A stretch of 64,000 nt of DNA from contig NZ_CP073766.1 of assembly GCF_018255755.1 (NCBI RefSeq), positions 2,232,001 through 2,296,000 on the forward strand, given 5' to 3'. Under the pieces are notes generated by a model. That model saw nothing but the letters and a program-made list of their open reading frames with translations. It searched no databases and was not told the DNA's origin. Positions 51,962 to 61,515 of the stretch are shown here, one piece after another. This DNA is from Chitinophaga sp. HK235 (lineage in GTDB: Bacteria > Bacteroidota > Bacteroidia > Chitinophagales > Chitinophagaceae). Both the position numbers and the translations under genes were made by a program. The stretch's first letter is position 1, and the number at the start of each line of letters is the position of its first letter.

Positions 51962-51977
51962 TGTACTAATCGGTAAA
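51962..51977. promoter_or_regulatory. Half-conserved TGTAC-N6-GTA(C/A)A operator before TetR
   Basis: TGTAC-TAATCG-GTAAA matches the perfect dyad upstream of the hydrolase gene at 52613-52628 in all but one base of the arms. It lies 34 bp before the TetR start. It suggests autoregulation by TetR. Confidence 0.5.
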
Positions 51978-52010
51978 GTATTTATTTTTGTTTTATAATC
52001 GATACAAACA

Positions 52011-52595
52011 ATGGCGGGAAGACCTAAAATATTTGATAACGAAGAAGTGATCAACAAGGCCACGGCGGTATTTTGGTCTAAAGGCTATGAAGCCACATCT
52101 ACCGAAGATCTACTGGAAGCCATGGGTATCGGGAAAGGGAGCTTTTACCTGGCTTTCAAAGGCGGGAAAAAAGAGCTGTTTGAAAAAGTCCTGGAGCAAT
52201 TCCAGCAGCAAGCCTCCGCCAGGATGATAAAAGAACTGGCCAATAGTGATAATCCGCTGGAGGTGATCCGCAACCTGTTTTATAACATTGCCCATGCTCC
52301 TAAAAAAGCGCATCACAATGGCTGCTTCATCGGTAACACTATTGTGGAACTGGCCAGCATAGAACCACAGCTGATGAGCAAATCCGTTGGCCTGTTGCAG
52401 CAGCTGGAAGAAACCTTTCGGGAAATCATTATTGCCGCACAAAAACACGGGCAACTCAAAAACAAGATGAGGGCCGATCTGCTGGCCAGACACCTTATCA
52501 CCGCCTGGAACGGCCTGAACGTTACCAGACGTATATATCCCGATGAAAAAACACTGCTGCCCCTGATCGAAATACAGCTCCAGGTCCTGACCTGA
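52011..52595 (+). CDS. TetR-family transcriptional regulator
   Basis: The 194-residue protein has the TetR N-terminal helix-turn-helix (INKATAVFWSKGYEATSTED, then LEAMGIGKGSFYLAFKGGK) at about residues 14-52. The ligand domain contains HHNGCFIGNTIVELASIEP. The gene for an epoxide-hydrolase-like enzyme follows by 63 bp, and both genes are preceded by the same TGTAC-N6 dyad. Repression relieved by a substrate of that enzyme is likely. Confidence 0.92.
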   Translation: MAGRPKIFDNEEVINKATAVFWSKGYEATSTEDLLEAMGIGKGSFYLAFKGGKKELFEKVLEQFQQQASARMIKELANSDNPLEVIRNLFYNIAHAPKKAHHNGCFIGNTIVELASIEPQLMSKSVGLLQQLEETFREIIIAAQKHGQLKNKMRADLLARHLITAWNGLNVTRRIYPDEKTLLPLIEIQLQVLT

Positions 52596-52612
52596 TTTTT
52601 TTTAACCAATAT

Positions 52613-52628
52613 TGTACCATTTAGTACA
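52613..52628. promoter_or_regulatory. TGTAC-CATTTA-GTACA operator
   Basis: A perfect 5-bp inverted repeat with a 6-bp spacer lies 31 bp before the hydrolase start. A near-identical copy precedes the TetR gene at 51962-51977. Confidence 0.65.
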
Positions 52629-52658
52629 TAATTATATATCTCTCTAAATCCTTCAAAA

Positions 52659-53540
52659 ATGAACACCTCCATCACCTTTTCTCCTGCTACTTTTAAAACC
52701 GTACAGGTAAACAACGTAGAAATTTTCTACCGGGAAGCGGGTCCGGCAGATGCTCCTGTAATCCTCTTGCTGCATGGGTTTCCATCTTCTTCCCACATGT
52801 ATCGTAACCTGATGAACCACCTGTCTGCCAGATACCATGTGATCGCACCTGATTATCCGGGCGCAGGATTGAGCAGCCGGCCGGCCAGGGATGTATTTGA
52901 ATATACATTTGACCAGCTGGCCCTCATCATGGAAAAATTCATCGATACCATTGGACTAACCCGTTTCAGCTTATATGCCCAGGACTTCGGCGGACCGGTA
53001 GGTTTCAGAATTGCCAGCAAAAGACCCGAGCTGATTGAAACGCTCCTTATACAGAACGCGAACGCCTACACGGAAGGGCTGGCACCCAGGGTGCACGAAC
53101 TGGCAGCCCTTGTAAACAGTGGCAATGAAGAAACGCTGCAAAACGTATTGGATAGTATGCTTTCCCTCGAAGGAATTAAGGAAAACTATTTTCATCCTGA
53201 AACAAATCCGGAAAACATAAACCCCGATGGTTACCTCCTGGACCACTACTTTATGCAGGTCCCCGGTACAAAAGACATACAGGCCGCCTTATTGCGCAAC
53301 TACCAGCACAACTTTACGCAATACAACAACTGGCAACAATACTTCCGGGATCATCAACCGCCCACCCTGATCGTATGGGGTAAATACGATCCGATATTCC
53401 TGGTGCCCGGTGCCAAAGCATACCTGAAAGATCTACCAGACGCCGAATTGCACCTACTGGATGGAGGCCATTTCCTGCTCGAAGAACATCATCAGGAGGT
53501 AGCTACCCTGATCGACCGCTTCCTCACTGCCAAACTTTAG
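52659..53540 (+). CDS. Alpha/beta hydrolase (epoxide hydrolase/haloalkane dehalogenase-like)
   Basis: The 293-residue protein has the oxyanion motif HGFPSSSHMYRN at about residues 39-50. The nucleophile elbow is AQDFGG with Asp109, which points to epoxide hydrolase or haloalkane dehalogenase rather than a serine esterase. A late DGGHFLLEEH supplies the catalytic histidine. No signal peptide is present. The adjacent TetR gene probably controls it. The natural substrate is unknown. Confidence 0.9.
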   Translation: MNTSITFSPATFKTVQVNNVEIFYREAGPADAPVILLLHGFPSSSHMYRNLMNHLSARYHVIAPDYPGAGLSSRPARDVFEYTFDQLALIMEKFIDTIGLTRFSLYAQDFGGPVGFRIASKRPELIETLLIQNANAYTEGLAPRVHELAALVNSGNEETLQNVLDSMLSLEGIKENYFHPETNPENINPDGYLLDHYFMQVPGTKDIQAALLRNYQHNFTQYNNWQQYFRDHQPPTLIVWGKYDPIFLVPGAKAYLKDLPDAELHLLDGGHFLLEEHHQEVATLIDRFLTAKL

Positions 53541-53561
53541 TATTTCCCTAAAAGACAATAA

Positions 53562-53600
53562 GACCATCAATCGATCCAGTGAATATATCGATTGATGGTC
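53562..53600. terminator. Bidirectional terminator
   Basis: GACCATCAATCGAT at 53562-53575 pairs perfectly with ATCGATTGATGGTC at 53587-53600. It lies between the convergent hydrolase and barrel-protein genes. Confidence 0.85.
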
Positions 53601-53634
53601 GCTTAAAAATCATCAAATACACTTCTCTTTTTTA

Positions 53635-54552
53635 TCATTTTAACCGGTACGTAATCATGGCCTTCCCATAAACCGTATTATCCACCCCGAAGTTGCGGAT
53701 AGTATCATGCTGGGGACTAAACAGTTTATAGCTTCCAAACAGTCCCATACCTCCCTGCAACTGGAACCATAAATTTTTATAGATACGCTGGTTAAACTGT
53801 ACCCCGGCATGGATAGTCGAAAACTGGGCATAATCAATTTCCTTCCCTTCAAAATCGGTATAATTCTTCAGGTTGTATTTGGTCCAGTCGATCGAGCCCG
53901 CAATGCCCACCTGTGTGTTTTGTGACAGGTTATATACAACATTGAGCCTGGGCCAGTAAAACTGACCAATCCATTTACCATTATTACTTCTATAATCCAC
54001 AGAGATCCCGGGGGTGATCAGAAATTCACGGAAAGAGTACATCACGTGAACCCCCATGCCTATTTCGAGGTTGGAATGTTTACCGAATTTTTTGGACACG
54101 CCATAAATACCATCCACAATCAGGTCATCAGAAGAAAGTGAACTTTTAAAATCAGATGCCAGCGTAGGTATTAATATTCCCAGCACAGACCACTTCCTGG
54201 CAATAGGATGCCTTACGATCATCACTGCCTTTACCTCATGAATTTTATCTAATTGATAAAGATGCTGTGTTGCAGACCGATCAAAAGAAAAATCCATCAA
54301 CCGGTAGTTTACATTGGAGAAAATTTCTGTCTTCCCGAAATGCAGCGGGGGCAAAGGCAACCAGGCATCATAGGTATTATACTTAAATTTATTTCCACCC
54401 AAACCACTGCCTTCAGGCAGATCGTTGAACTGGCTTTCTGTATGCGTGGTAAATGAAACACCCGCCAGATCTTTAATAGACTGTGCAAAAATATGATTCG
54501 AAAATAAGGTGAGCGAAACAACCAGTATAGATTGACGTAATAAGCTTTTCAT
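53635..54552 (-). CDS. DUF6268-like outer membrane beta-barrel protein
   Basis: The 305-residue protein has a signal peptide (about 1-23, ending IFA-Q). The rest alternates hydrophobic residues in a barrel pattern (LEIGMGVHVMYSFREFLITP, FYWPRLNVVYNLSQNTQVGI) and ends with an aromatic-poor strand KAMITYRLK. I associate this pattern with DUF6268. An AraC-family gene lies upstream on the same strand. Confidence 0.75.
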   Translation of the reverse strand: MKSLLRQSILVVSLTLFSNHIFAQSIKDLAGVSFTTHTESQFNDLPEGSGLGGNKFKYNTYDAWLPLPPLHFGKTEIFSNVNYRLMDFSFDRSATQHLYQLDKIHEVKAVMIVRHPIARKWSVLGILIPTLASDFKSSLSSDDLIVDGIYGVSKKFGKHSNLEIGMGVHVMYSFREFLITPGISVDYRSNNGKWIGQFYWPRLNVVYNLSQNTQVGIAGSIDWTKYNLKNYTDFEGKEIDYAQFSTIHAGVQFNQRIYKNLWFQLQGGMGLFGSYKLFSPQHDTIRNFGVDNTVYGKAMITYRLK

Positions 54553-54624
54553 GTTTTCCTTTGAATTTGATATTACAAAGGTCGCATGCAGTGCTCATCT
54601 CCTTTAGAACAGAATCTACCTTTA

Positions 54625-55509
54625 CTAGGACAAACTTTGCATCAGGGAAGCCCTGTATTCAGAAGGTGTTAACCTCGTTATCTTTTTAAAAAGACGACCA
54701 AAATAACCAGGGTCTTCATAATTGAGTTCAAATGCAATAGACGAGATATCTTTGGTAAAGTCCTGCAATAAAAGCTGGCTGTGCAAAATATTCACTTTGT
54801 TGATCCACTCTTTGGGTGCAGTGCCCATCGTTTGCTGCACACAGCGGTTCAGATAGTTCACGGAAACCGACAGTTTATCTACATAAAAAGAAACGGATCT
54901 TTGTTCAACATGATGTTTGTACACCAGTTCCTTAAATGCAAAGGTAATCTCACTGCTGCGGTTCACGTTTTTATGCTGCTCCTTATCCGAAGCTATAATC
55001 TTCATCAGTGCCGCCTGAAACAGCGAATAACAAACATCCAGGTCTGGTGTTTTGTGATACATTTCATAGGTTAACAATCCGAAAAGCGGGGTTAACCAAT
55101 TACTGGTTTCATCAGATAACTGAATGACCGTATTGGCGCTGAAAAGGTGGATCAGTTTTTCCTTTGATAAAAGATGATTGAGTGTACTATCTTCAAATAT
55201 AATAATATGCCCTTCTACATCCGGACTCACGTCTTTTAAAGCAGTCATATTCCCCTGCTTCACAAACAATACATCATTGGCATAGATGGATTGAATAATG
55301 GCATCTACCTGTTGCCGGGCACTCCCCTTTGTGAGGTGAACGATAAAATTATAATCCGGCCTGTACAGTGGGGTAGGCAAATTAATAAACCGGGCGGTCT
55401 CTTTTATATCATATATCTGCAAAGGCACTCCCAAAGTCCTGAAAACCGGCGGTATTTCAGACATATAATGACGCTCGAAGTCAACGGGTGCGATAGTTTT
55501 AACTTTCAT
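54625..55509 (-). CDS. AraC-family transcriptional regulator
   Basis: The 294-residue protein has an N-terminal cupin-type sensing domain (about 1-170) and a C-terminal AraC domain. VDKLSVSVNYLNRCVQQTMG and ISSIAFELNYEDPGYFGRLF are its two helix-turn-helix units. The FxxxxRLTPSEYR ending is standard. It is followed by the beta-barrel gene after 72 bp on the same strand and may regulate it. Confidence 0.92.
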   Translation of the reverse strand: MKVKTIAPVDFERHYMSEIPPVFRTLGVPLQIYDIKETARFINLPTPLYRPDYNFIVHLTKGSARQQVDAIIQSIYANDVLFVKQGNMTALKDVSPDVEGHIIIFEDSTLNHLLSKEKLIHLFSANTVIQLSDETSNWLTPLFGLLTYEMYHKTPDLDVCYSLFQAALMKIIASDKEQHKNVNRSSEITFAFKELVYKHHVEQRSVSFYVDKLSVSVNYLNRCVQQTMGTAPKEWINKVNILHSQLLLQDFTKDISSIAFELNYEDPGYFGRLFKKITRLTPSEYRASLMQSLS

Positions 55510-55719
55510 ACTTCACTTAATTCAAATGGTATGACACTTCATGTCTGTTTTACCCCTATTCTCTCCTATTTAACAATTGGATAAAATCTGGTGCATAACA
55601 TTTTAAATTAGGCTGAATGTATATATTGCTTTTTTACCACTTCCACACTATGAGTATTGCACAACTAAATATATACTCCTCCGTCATATCCATCCAATAC
55701 ACGAAAAACAACTATCATC

Positions 55720-56214
55720 ATGTCAAAGTATAACCTCGAAGCCAGGTACTTTGTGCTGGAGAATTTACGGAAGCTGGATGACACACTGCTGGATACGCTT
55801 TGGCAGCTGTTTGTCCAAATCTGTAAATTCTGGCAGACAACAGAAACGCCTGAAGCCATGAAGGCTGATTTCCTGATTTTTATCTCCAACCGCATTGAAA
55901 TGGATATCAGGTACCTGGCCGAATATGTTAATTACGGTGATGTCATCCGGGAACTGACGGACGAACTGGGAGAAGAAGCGGCGTTTCAAAAGTTATTTAC
56001 AGACGCTGCTGCCAACATTACACCGGCCTTCACCAATCTGGCCAGGGCAAAGCAGCTGGTGGTGAATGAACTGATCGCCTTAAACCTTGCGTTGGGCGGG
56101 TTTAAAACCTTCGGCAATCCTGCCGTCGCACAAGGTGTGCCCGTCAACTACCCCGGATATATCGGAGGAATGAACCGCAGAGACCATACCCCTTATCGTA
56201 CAAAAGCAGATTAA
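55720..56214 (+). CDS. Unknown protein, first gene of the oxidoreductase-protease-nuclease operon
   Basis: The 164-residue protein is largely helical with no signal peptide. It begins MSKYNLEARYFVLENLRKLD and ends NYPGYIGGMNRRDHTPYRT. Its place directly before a GMC oxidoreductase (3 bp gap) suggests a small partner subunit, since some GMC dehydrogenases have one. I do not recognise a family. It starts a run of seven genes with gaps of 3 to 13 bp. Confidence 0.75.
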   Translation: MSKYNLEARYFVLENLRKLDDTLLDTLWQLFVQICKFWQTTETPEAMKADFLIFISNRIEMDIRYLAEYVNYGDVIRELTDELGEEAAFQKLFTDAAANITPAFTNLARAKQLVVNELIALNLALGGFKTFGNPAVAQGVPVNYPGYIGGMNRRDHTPYRTKAD

Positions 56215-56217
56215 ATC

Positions 56218-57864
56218 ATGCAAACAGAAATTGTGGTGATCGGCTCCGGTGTGGCCGCTACTGCCCTGATCACCAAAATACTGGCCGACAGGCCCCATAC
56301 ATCCATTACCGTGCTGGAAGCAGGCGGGAAAATAAAAATGCGGGATTTTGCCCTGTATCAGAGTTACCTCATCACCAACAAGCTGCCATTCGACAACCAG
56401 AATATTTATGATTCCTGCCACGATCTGTCTTACCCCGACAGGGATAAACCAGGAGAGAATAAATTTGAAGGAGACACAGAAATTCCGATGATGGGCGCAC
56501 GCGCTTTCCTTTATGGCGGTTCCACCGTACACTGGGGTGGCTGGGCTTTCCGCTTAAAACCGGAAGACTTCCGGTTACGTACCAGCCTGAAAAATAAAGG
56601 TATCACTCCGGGAGATGTTATTGACTGGCCTTTCGGTTACGAGGAAATGGAACCCTATTACCACGAAGCAGAACACTTTATCGGCGTTTCCGGCGACTCA
56701 GAAGACACTACCACGCCCCGGTCAGGAAAGTATCCCTTCCCTGCTTTTCCTTTCACTTTGGAAGACGGACTGTTTATCGATGCCTTTAAAAAATTCACTG
56801 AACCGGTCAGTTACTCCCATTTGCCCATAGCCCGCTATGGCGACACCCATGCCAATAACAGCCATGGTCCCTGTCACACTACCGGGTTATGCAAATACTG
56901 TCCGTTTGGCGCCCGGTTTGCAGCTGCCAATAATCTCGATGACCTGGTACAATCCGCCAGGTACCCACATCTCCGGATCCTCACCAACGCCATCGCAGAT
57001 CAAATACTGATGGACAGCAAAGCACATGCTACCGGCGTTAAGTATCTCAACAAAAAGAATGGTGCCTGGGAAACAATCAATGCAAACATCATCATCAATG
57101 CTGCCGGCGCCATTGAAGGCGCCAAGCTGTTGCAACGTTCTGCGCTGGACTGGTGGAAAAACGGTATTGGCAACGATAACGATCTGGTAGGCAGGTTCCT
57201 CATTACACACCCTTACTTTTTTTACAAAGCCGTGTTGCCGGCCAACCCACAGATGCTTCAGCCTGAAATGGGCTTCCCTACCCTGGTATCACGTTACTAT
57301 GATAGTCCGGCCGAACAACATAAAGGAAAATTTATTCTTATCAATCCCCCCAGTTCTCCCAAGGTAAATCTGGTCCGCTCCATGAGCAACGGCAAAACAA
57401 GAGATGAAATCATACAATCCATACAAACCAATACCACTGTACAACTGCAGGGTCTCATAGAAGTCTTCAGCGACCGTAGAAACCGGGTGGTAAACTCAGA
57501 AAAGAAAAACAGATTCGGAATGAGAGAAACAAAAATTGATTTCTACAAAAGCGGAGACTTTGATAACAGAATGAAAGAAGTGGAAGGCATCACTAAAACC
57601 ATCTTCAGTCACATGAATGCGGTAGATCCGGGAATAGAAAACGCCATTTCCTGGCGGGCCGACCATGCTGCCTGTACTACCAGAATGAGTAACAGCCCTG
57701 AGGAAGGTGTAGTAGACCCCAATCTGAAAATACATGGCACCTCCAATATTTACATGTGTTCAAATGCTGTTTTCTCTTCGCTGGGCGCTGTAAATCCTAC
57801 ACTCACACTCACGGCCCTCTCTTTAAGGCTGGGCAGTCATTTATTAAACCAATTAAAAGCTTAG
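56218..57864 (+). CDS. GMC-family FAD oxidoreductase
   Basis: The 548-residue protein has the FAD-binding start VVIGSGVAATALITKI and a second dinucleotide site FLYGGSTVHWGGWAFRL near residue 100. A CXXC-like stretch (CHTTGLCKYCPFG) lies near 220, and the GMC C-terminus reads NIYMCSNAVFSSLGAVNPTL. Family members oxidise alcohols or sugars. It has no signal peptide. It overlaps functionally with a small unknown protein upstream and a ferritin-like protein downstream, so a multi-enzyme oxidation step is likely. Confidence 0.9.
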   Translation: MQTEIVVIGSGVAATALITKILADRPHTSITVLEAGGKIKMRDFALYQSYLITNKLPFDNQNIYDSCHDLSYPDRDKPGENKFEGDTEIPMMGARAFLYGGSTVHWGGWAFRLKPEDFRLRTSLKNKGITPGDVIDWPFGYEEMEPYYHEAEHFIGVSGDSEDTTTPRSGKYPFPAFPFTLEDGLFIDAFKKFTEPVSYSHLPIARYGDTHANNSHGPCHTTGLCKYCPFGARFAAANNLDDLVQSARYPHLRILTNAIADQILMDSKAHATGVKYLNKKNGAWETINANIIINAAGAIEGAKLLQRSALDWWKNGIGNDNDLVGRFLITHPYFFYKAVLPANPQMLQPEMGFPTLVSRYYDSPAEQHKGKFILINPPSSPKVNLVRSMSNGKTRDEIIQSIQTNTTVQLQGLIEVFSDRRNRVVNSEKKNRFGMRETKIDFYKSGDFDNRMKEVEGITKTIFSHMNAVDPGIENAISWRADHAACTTRMSNSPEEGVVDPNLKIHGTSNIYMCSNAVFSSLGAVNPTLTLTALSLRLGSHLLNQLKA

Positions 57865-57876
57865 GCCTCTTCAAAT

Positions 57877-58932
57877 ATGAATCTGCAAGACCAACAACTG
57901 TTACCTGTCCGTGAAAAGCTGCAAAAGGCGATCGAGCTGGAACTGGCCACCATTCCGCCTTACCTGACCGCGTTGTTCAGCATCCGGCCCGGCACCAATG
58001 CCATGGCCGCGTCCATCATCAGAAGTGTGGTCATGGAAGAAATGCTGCACATGTTATTGGCCGGCAACCTGCTATCCGCCATAGGCGGAAACGTTAGACT
58101 CGGAAAAGAGCAGATTCCGGTATATCCCGTTCAGATGGAGTTTCAAGGCAAGCAGTTTAAAAACCGTCAGTTCGATATACACCTGGCCGCTTTCAGCAAA
58201 GATACCATCAATGTTTTCCTGCAGATTGAGCTGCCGGACGGATGGATGGTCAGTCCGCTCGAATTTGACCGTATTACCGTACCGGGATTCACCATCGGGG
58301 AATTTTACCGGGGAATAAAAGACGATCTCGTCCATCTCTGCAACACATATGGAGAAGAAAATATATTCACCGGCAAAAAGGAAAACCAGGTTTCAGTAGA
58401 ATATTTCTGGCGTGGCGGCGGTACCCCGATCGTTGTGACCAGCCTTGCAAATGCCACAGCAGCTATAGACCTCATCGTAGAACAAGGCGAAGGCAGCTCT
58501 GTAAACACAGTTGTAAAGGCTTTCAGCTTTACCGGAACTGATGAGGTGCCACACTACTTCCGCTTCAATGAAATTTACCACGGTCGTTTATACAACAAAA
58601 ATGATGATCCATATCACTCCCCCACAGGAGATGCTATTGATATCGATTATACAGCTGTTTTTCCTATTAAAACAAGTTGTAAAAGCAGCGATCTCCAGCA
58701 GTTTCCTGAACTAAGTTATCTCAACAACCTCTTCAACAACAATTACACGACCATGCTTTCTCAGCTGGAAGAGGGCTTTAACGGCAATCCTGCTGCGTTT
58801 TATACCGCCATCCTGAACGGCATGCATAAACTGTCTCCGCTGGCCTACAACCTTGTACAGCTGCCTATTCCCGGCGATCCCAAGGGTAGTCATGCTGCAC
58901 CCAGTTTTGAATGGCACATTGATCACTTCTAA
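57877..58932 (+). CDS. Ferritin-like protein of the VioB/iminophenyl-pyruvate dimer synthase type
   Basis: The 351-residue protein begins with a ferritin-like bundle. IELELATIPPYLTALFSI and SVVMEEMLHMLLAGNLLSAI carry the metal-site glutamates (around residues 20-23) and E-x-x-H (Glu55, His58). This arrangement is the one found in the ferritin-like domain of VioB, which couples imino acids in violacein synthesis, although the full VioB is far longer. A conserved tail ends FEWHIDHF. It lies 12 bp after the GMC oxidoreductase gene. The reaction here is unknown. Confidence 0.82.
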   Translation: MNLQDQQLLPVREKLQKAIELELATIPPYLTALFSIRPGTNAMAASIIRSVVMEEMLHMLLAGNLLSAIGGNVRLGKEQIPVYPVQMEFQGKQFKNRQFDIHLAAFSKDTINVFLQIELPDGWMVSPLEFDRITVPGFTIGEFYRGIKDDLVHLCNTYGEENIFTGKKENQVSVEYFWRGGGTPIVVTSLANATAAIDLIVEQGEGSSVNTVVKAFSFTGTDEVPHYFRFNEIYHGRLYNKNDDPYHSPTGDAIDIDYTAVFPIKTSCKSSDLQQFPELSYLNNLFNNNYTTMLSQLEEGFNGNPAAFYTAILNGMHKLSPLAYNLVQLPIPGDPKGSHAAPSFEWHIDHF

Positions 58933-58945
58933 AAACCTACCTGTT

Positions 58946-59479
58946 ATGAATAAAATTTATCGTATCGAAAACGGCGTGGTAGTACCCGACGGCACTACTG
59001 TTTACGAAATCATAGGACCGATACAGTCCAAACTGGCAAAGCTTCCTATCATAGATACAGAAAGTCTTGCTTACGGAGAGCTGGACCCCGGCGAAAAATC
59101 GCATGTCCATGTACATCCCGTTATCACACATCTTACCTGGGTGGTGTCCGGCACGCTCACCGTGGGCATGAAAGATGCTGCCAGCAACGACATGTATTAC
59201 ATAGAAGTAAAAGAAAGGGAGACAGTGCTCACACAGCCCGGTACTTTTTTCCAGCTGCTAAACAACAGCAGCCAGCAATGCCAGGTGTTATACATCGTAG
59301 CCCCTGCCTTTATTTTTGAAGTAAATGAACAGGGCAAAGTACTGTACAACGACCAGATAGTACTGGACCTCAGCTGGGATGAGCTACGACAGCAGAACTG
59401 GCAAATACCTGAATTACAGGACATGGGAAAAATCATTGCAGACAGAGAAGCTTCTTTACAACGATTAAAACAAAGATAA
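58946..59479 (+). CDS. Cupin-domain protein
   Basis: The 177-residue protein has one cupin barrel. Its metal-binding set is H53-x-H55-x-H57 in EKSHVHVHPVITHLTW, with a conserved GTLTVGM turn. The fold has no signal peptide. The start at 58946 was preferred since an earlier in-frame TTG overlaps the ferritin-like gene. It sits 13 bp after that gene. It may bind a metal or small metabolite. Confidence 0.82.
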   Translation: MNKIYRIENGVVVPDGTTVYEIIGPIQSKLAKLPIIDTESLAYGELDPGEKSHVHVHPVITHLTWVVSGTLTVGMKDAASNDMYYIEVKERETVLTQPGTFFQLLNNSSQQCQVLYIVAPAFIFEVNEQGKVLYNDQIVLDLSWDELRQQNWQIPELQDMGKIIADREASLQRLKQR

Positions 59480-59486
59480 ACAGCAT

Positions 59487-59885
59487 ATGGGAAGCATGAT
59501 CGAAATAAATGACACCTTGCTGATCACCACAGAGCAGGGCTTTCCAGACAACATCCTTCATCTTGAAAAACATATAAAAGAACCGGTAACCATCGACCAG
59601 GTACGCGGAAAACTGTTTTCCTTTTATAAAAAAGAGCGGGTAAGGATTTATCAGACCGACCCTGTGCGTGTTTACCTCGTACAGAATATCGACGGGAAAT
59701 GGTTGTTCTGGGGGAAGATATACATACAGTCCCAGAGTATCAACAAAAAGCTGGACGCTCAGGGTAACTGGAAAGTAGACGACTGGGAAACCAGCGGAAC
59801 ATTTATCATCACCGACCTGTACGATCCTGCATACCAGCAGGAGTTCACCAAAAGAGAATCACCCGCAGGCAAAAGTTATTTCTAA
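59487..59885 (+). CDS. Unknown 132-residue operon protein
   Basis: The product begins MGSMIEINDTLLITTEQGFP. It contains RVRIYQTDPVRVYLVQNIDG and WLFWGKIYIQSQSINKK, which suggest a small all-beta fold, and ends AYQQEFTKRESPAGK. I do not recognise it. It has no signal peptide and lies 7 bp after the cupin gene and 13 bp before the subtilase gene. Confidence 0.75.
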   Translation: MGSMIEINDTLLITTEQGFPDNILHLEKHIKEPVTIDQVRGKLFSFYKKERVRIYQTDPVRVYLVQNIDGKWLFWGKIYIQSQSINKKLDAQGNWKVDDWETSGTFIITDLYDPAYQQEFTKRESPAGKSYF

Positions 59886-59898
59886 GTAAACTGCAGTT

Positions 59899-61515
59899 AT
59901 GGATTCGTTTATCTTAAAAAGAGGCAATACGACCATTCAACTTGACAAAAGTGAAGACCAGGTTGCTTTACGTCCGGCCAAAGCGATAGACCTGGAGGCA
60001 GCGATGCCTTCGCTGGAAGGCGACATGGATTGGTCTGACACCCATAAAGAGCTGGGCGGTTTTCATCTTATCAATATCAAAGGTACCGGGGACATTGATA
60101 AAACACTGGACCAGCTGCGCGAACATGAGCTGATAGATAGCTGCACCCATGTCTATCACACGCCCAAAAGCCAGGTGCCGTATGTCCCCACCGGCAAGCT
60201 CACCTTACGTTTTGCTCCCGGTACCAGCGATGAAACCAAACAAAACATCCTGGACAACTACAAACTGATGGTGGTGACATCGAGGGTAAAGGAAAATGCA
60301 TCCGGTGATAAACAGGAGACGTTTATCGTGGCCATCACCCCCGACTCTATGAATCCGCTGAAAGTAGCCTACGAATTACAGCAGAATGAAAATATCGCCC
60401 TGGCCGAACCGGACCTCTCTACCCCCGGAAAGCTGGCCCAGTTTGATTTACCAGGCGACCCGCTTTTTAAAGAGCAGTGGCACCTGAAAAATTCGGGGAC
60501 TCAGTTTGGCAGCAGCCTAGGCCTTAAAGAAGGTGCTGATGCCAGAGTAGTAGAGGCCTGGCAAAAAATGCAATCGCTGGGAAACCCGGACTGCATCATT
60601 GCTGTCATCGATGATGGATTTGACCTGAGTCACCCGGACCTTGGAGGAGAAGGCAAGATTGTAGCCCCCTGGGATTTCCAGACGTTGTCACCAGACCCTT
60701 CCCCCCGTAAGAAGACGCCTTTCGGCGGTGATTACCACGGGACTGCCTGTGCAGGACTTGCTCTGGGAAGCAGCAACAACGAAGGCATAACAGGTGTTGC
60801 TCCCCGCTGCAGACTGATGCCCATCCGATGGAACGAAAATATTAATGATGATAACATAGAAGCCTGGTTCAACTACGCCACCCAAAACGGCGCCTGGATA
60901 CTCAGCTGTAGCTGGGGTGCTTCGCCGGCGTATTATGTTCTGTCTACCCGGCAGCTGGAAGCTATCGAAGACTGTGCCCGCAATGGCCGCAACGGACTGG
61001 GTTGCGTCATCGTTTTTGCAGCCGGCAATGCCAATGCTAATATCAACGACCCGCAGAACGAATCCGTAAACGGTTTTGCTATTCATCCGGATGTCATCGC
61101 GGTAGCAGCATCCACCAGCAGGGATGAACGGGCTGGTTATTCAAATTATGGCAGGGAAATATCTGTATGTGCACCCACCGACGGCCAGGGAGGCCGCGGT
61201 CTGCTCACTACAGACGTGAGAGGCACCTTTACCTTTCAGGGCATGGAATATGCTGCTGGCTATGATGTGGGCGATTATACCAAAACATTCGGAGGCACCT
61301 CCGGCGCTGCCCCCGTAGTAGCCGGCGTCTGCGCACTGATACTCTCCCACAACCCGGCACTGAAATCCTCCGACGTTAAACAGATCATTCAAAGTTCCTC
61401 CCGTCGTATCGGTAACCCTACCGACTATACGAACGGACACTCTGTCTATTACGGCTATGGCTGCGTTAACGCTGCCGCTGCTATTGATATCACTTCAAAC
61501 CACCCATTCACATGA
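59899..61515 (+). CDS. Subtilisin-family (S8) serine protease without signal peptide
   Basis: The 538-residue protein has an N-terminal region of about 200 residues, then the S8 domain. The triad is Asp238 (AVIDDGFD), His280 (YHGTACAGLALG) and Ser468 (GGTSGAAPVVAG), with Asn377 (AAGNANAN) as the oxyanion residue. The N-terminal region resembles an inhibitor-like prodomain (LTLRFAPGTSDETKQNILDN). No signal peptide is present, unlike most subtilases. The stop overlaps the nuclease start by 4 bp, so both should be made together. Confidence 0.92.
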   Translation: MDSFILKRGNTTIQLDKSEDQVALRPAKAIDLEAAMPSLEGDMDWSDTHKELGGFHLINIKGTGDIDKTLDQLREHELIDSCTHVYHTPKSQVPYVPTGKLTLRFAPGTSDETKQNILDNYKLMVVTSRVKENASGDKQETFIVAITPDSMNPLKVAYELQQNENIALAEPDLSTPGKLAQFDLPGDPLFKEQWHLKNSGTQFGSSLGLKEGADARVVEAWQKMQSLGNPDCIIAVIDDGFDLSHPDLGGEGKIVAPWDFQTLSPDPSPRKKTPFGGDYHGTACAGLALGSSNNEGITGVAPRCRLMPIRWNENINDDNIEAWFNYATQNGAWILSCSWGASPAYYVLSTRQLEAIEDCARNGRNGLGCVIVFAAGNANANINDPQNESVNGFAIHPDVIAVAASTSRDERAGYSNYGREISVCAPTDGQGGRGLLTTDVRGTFTFQGMEYAAGYDVGDYTKTFGGTSGAAPVVAGVCALILSHNPALKSSDVKQIIQSSSRRIGNPTDYTNGHSVYYGYGCVNAAAAIDITSNHPFT

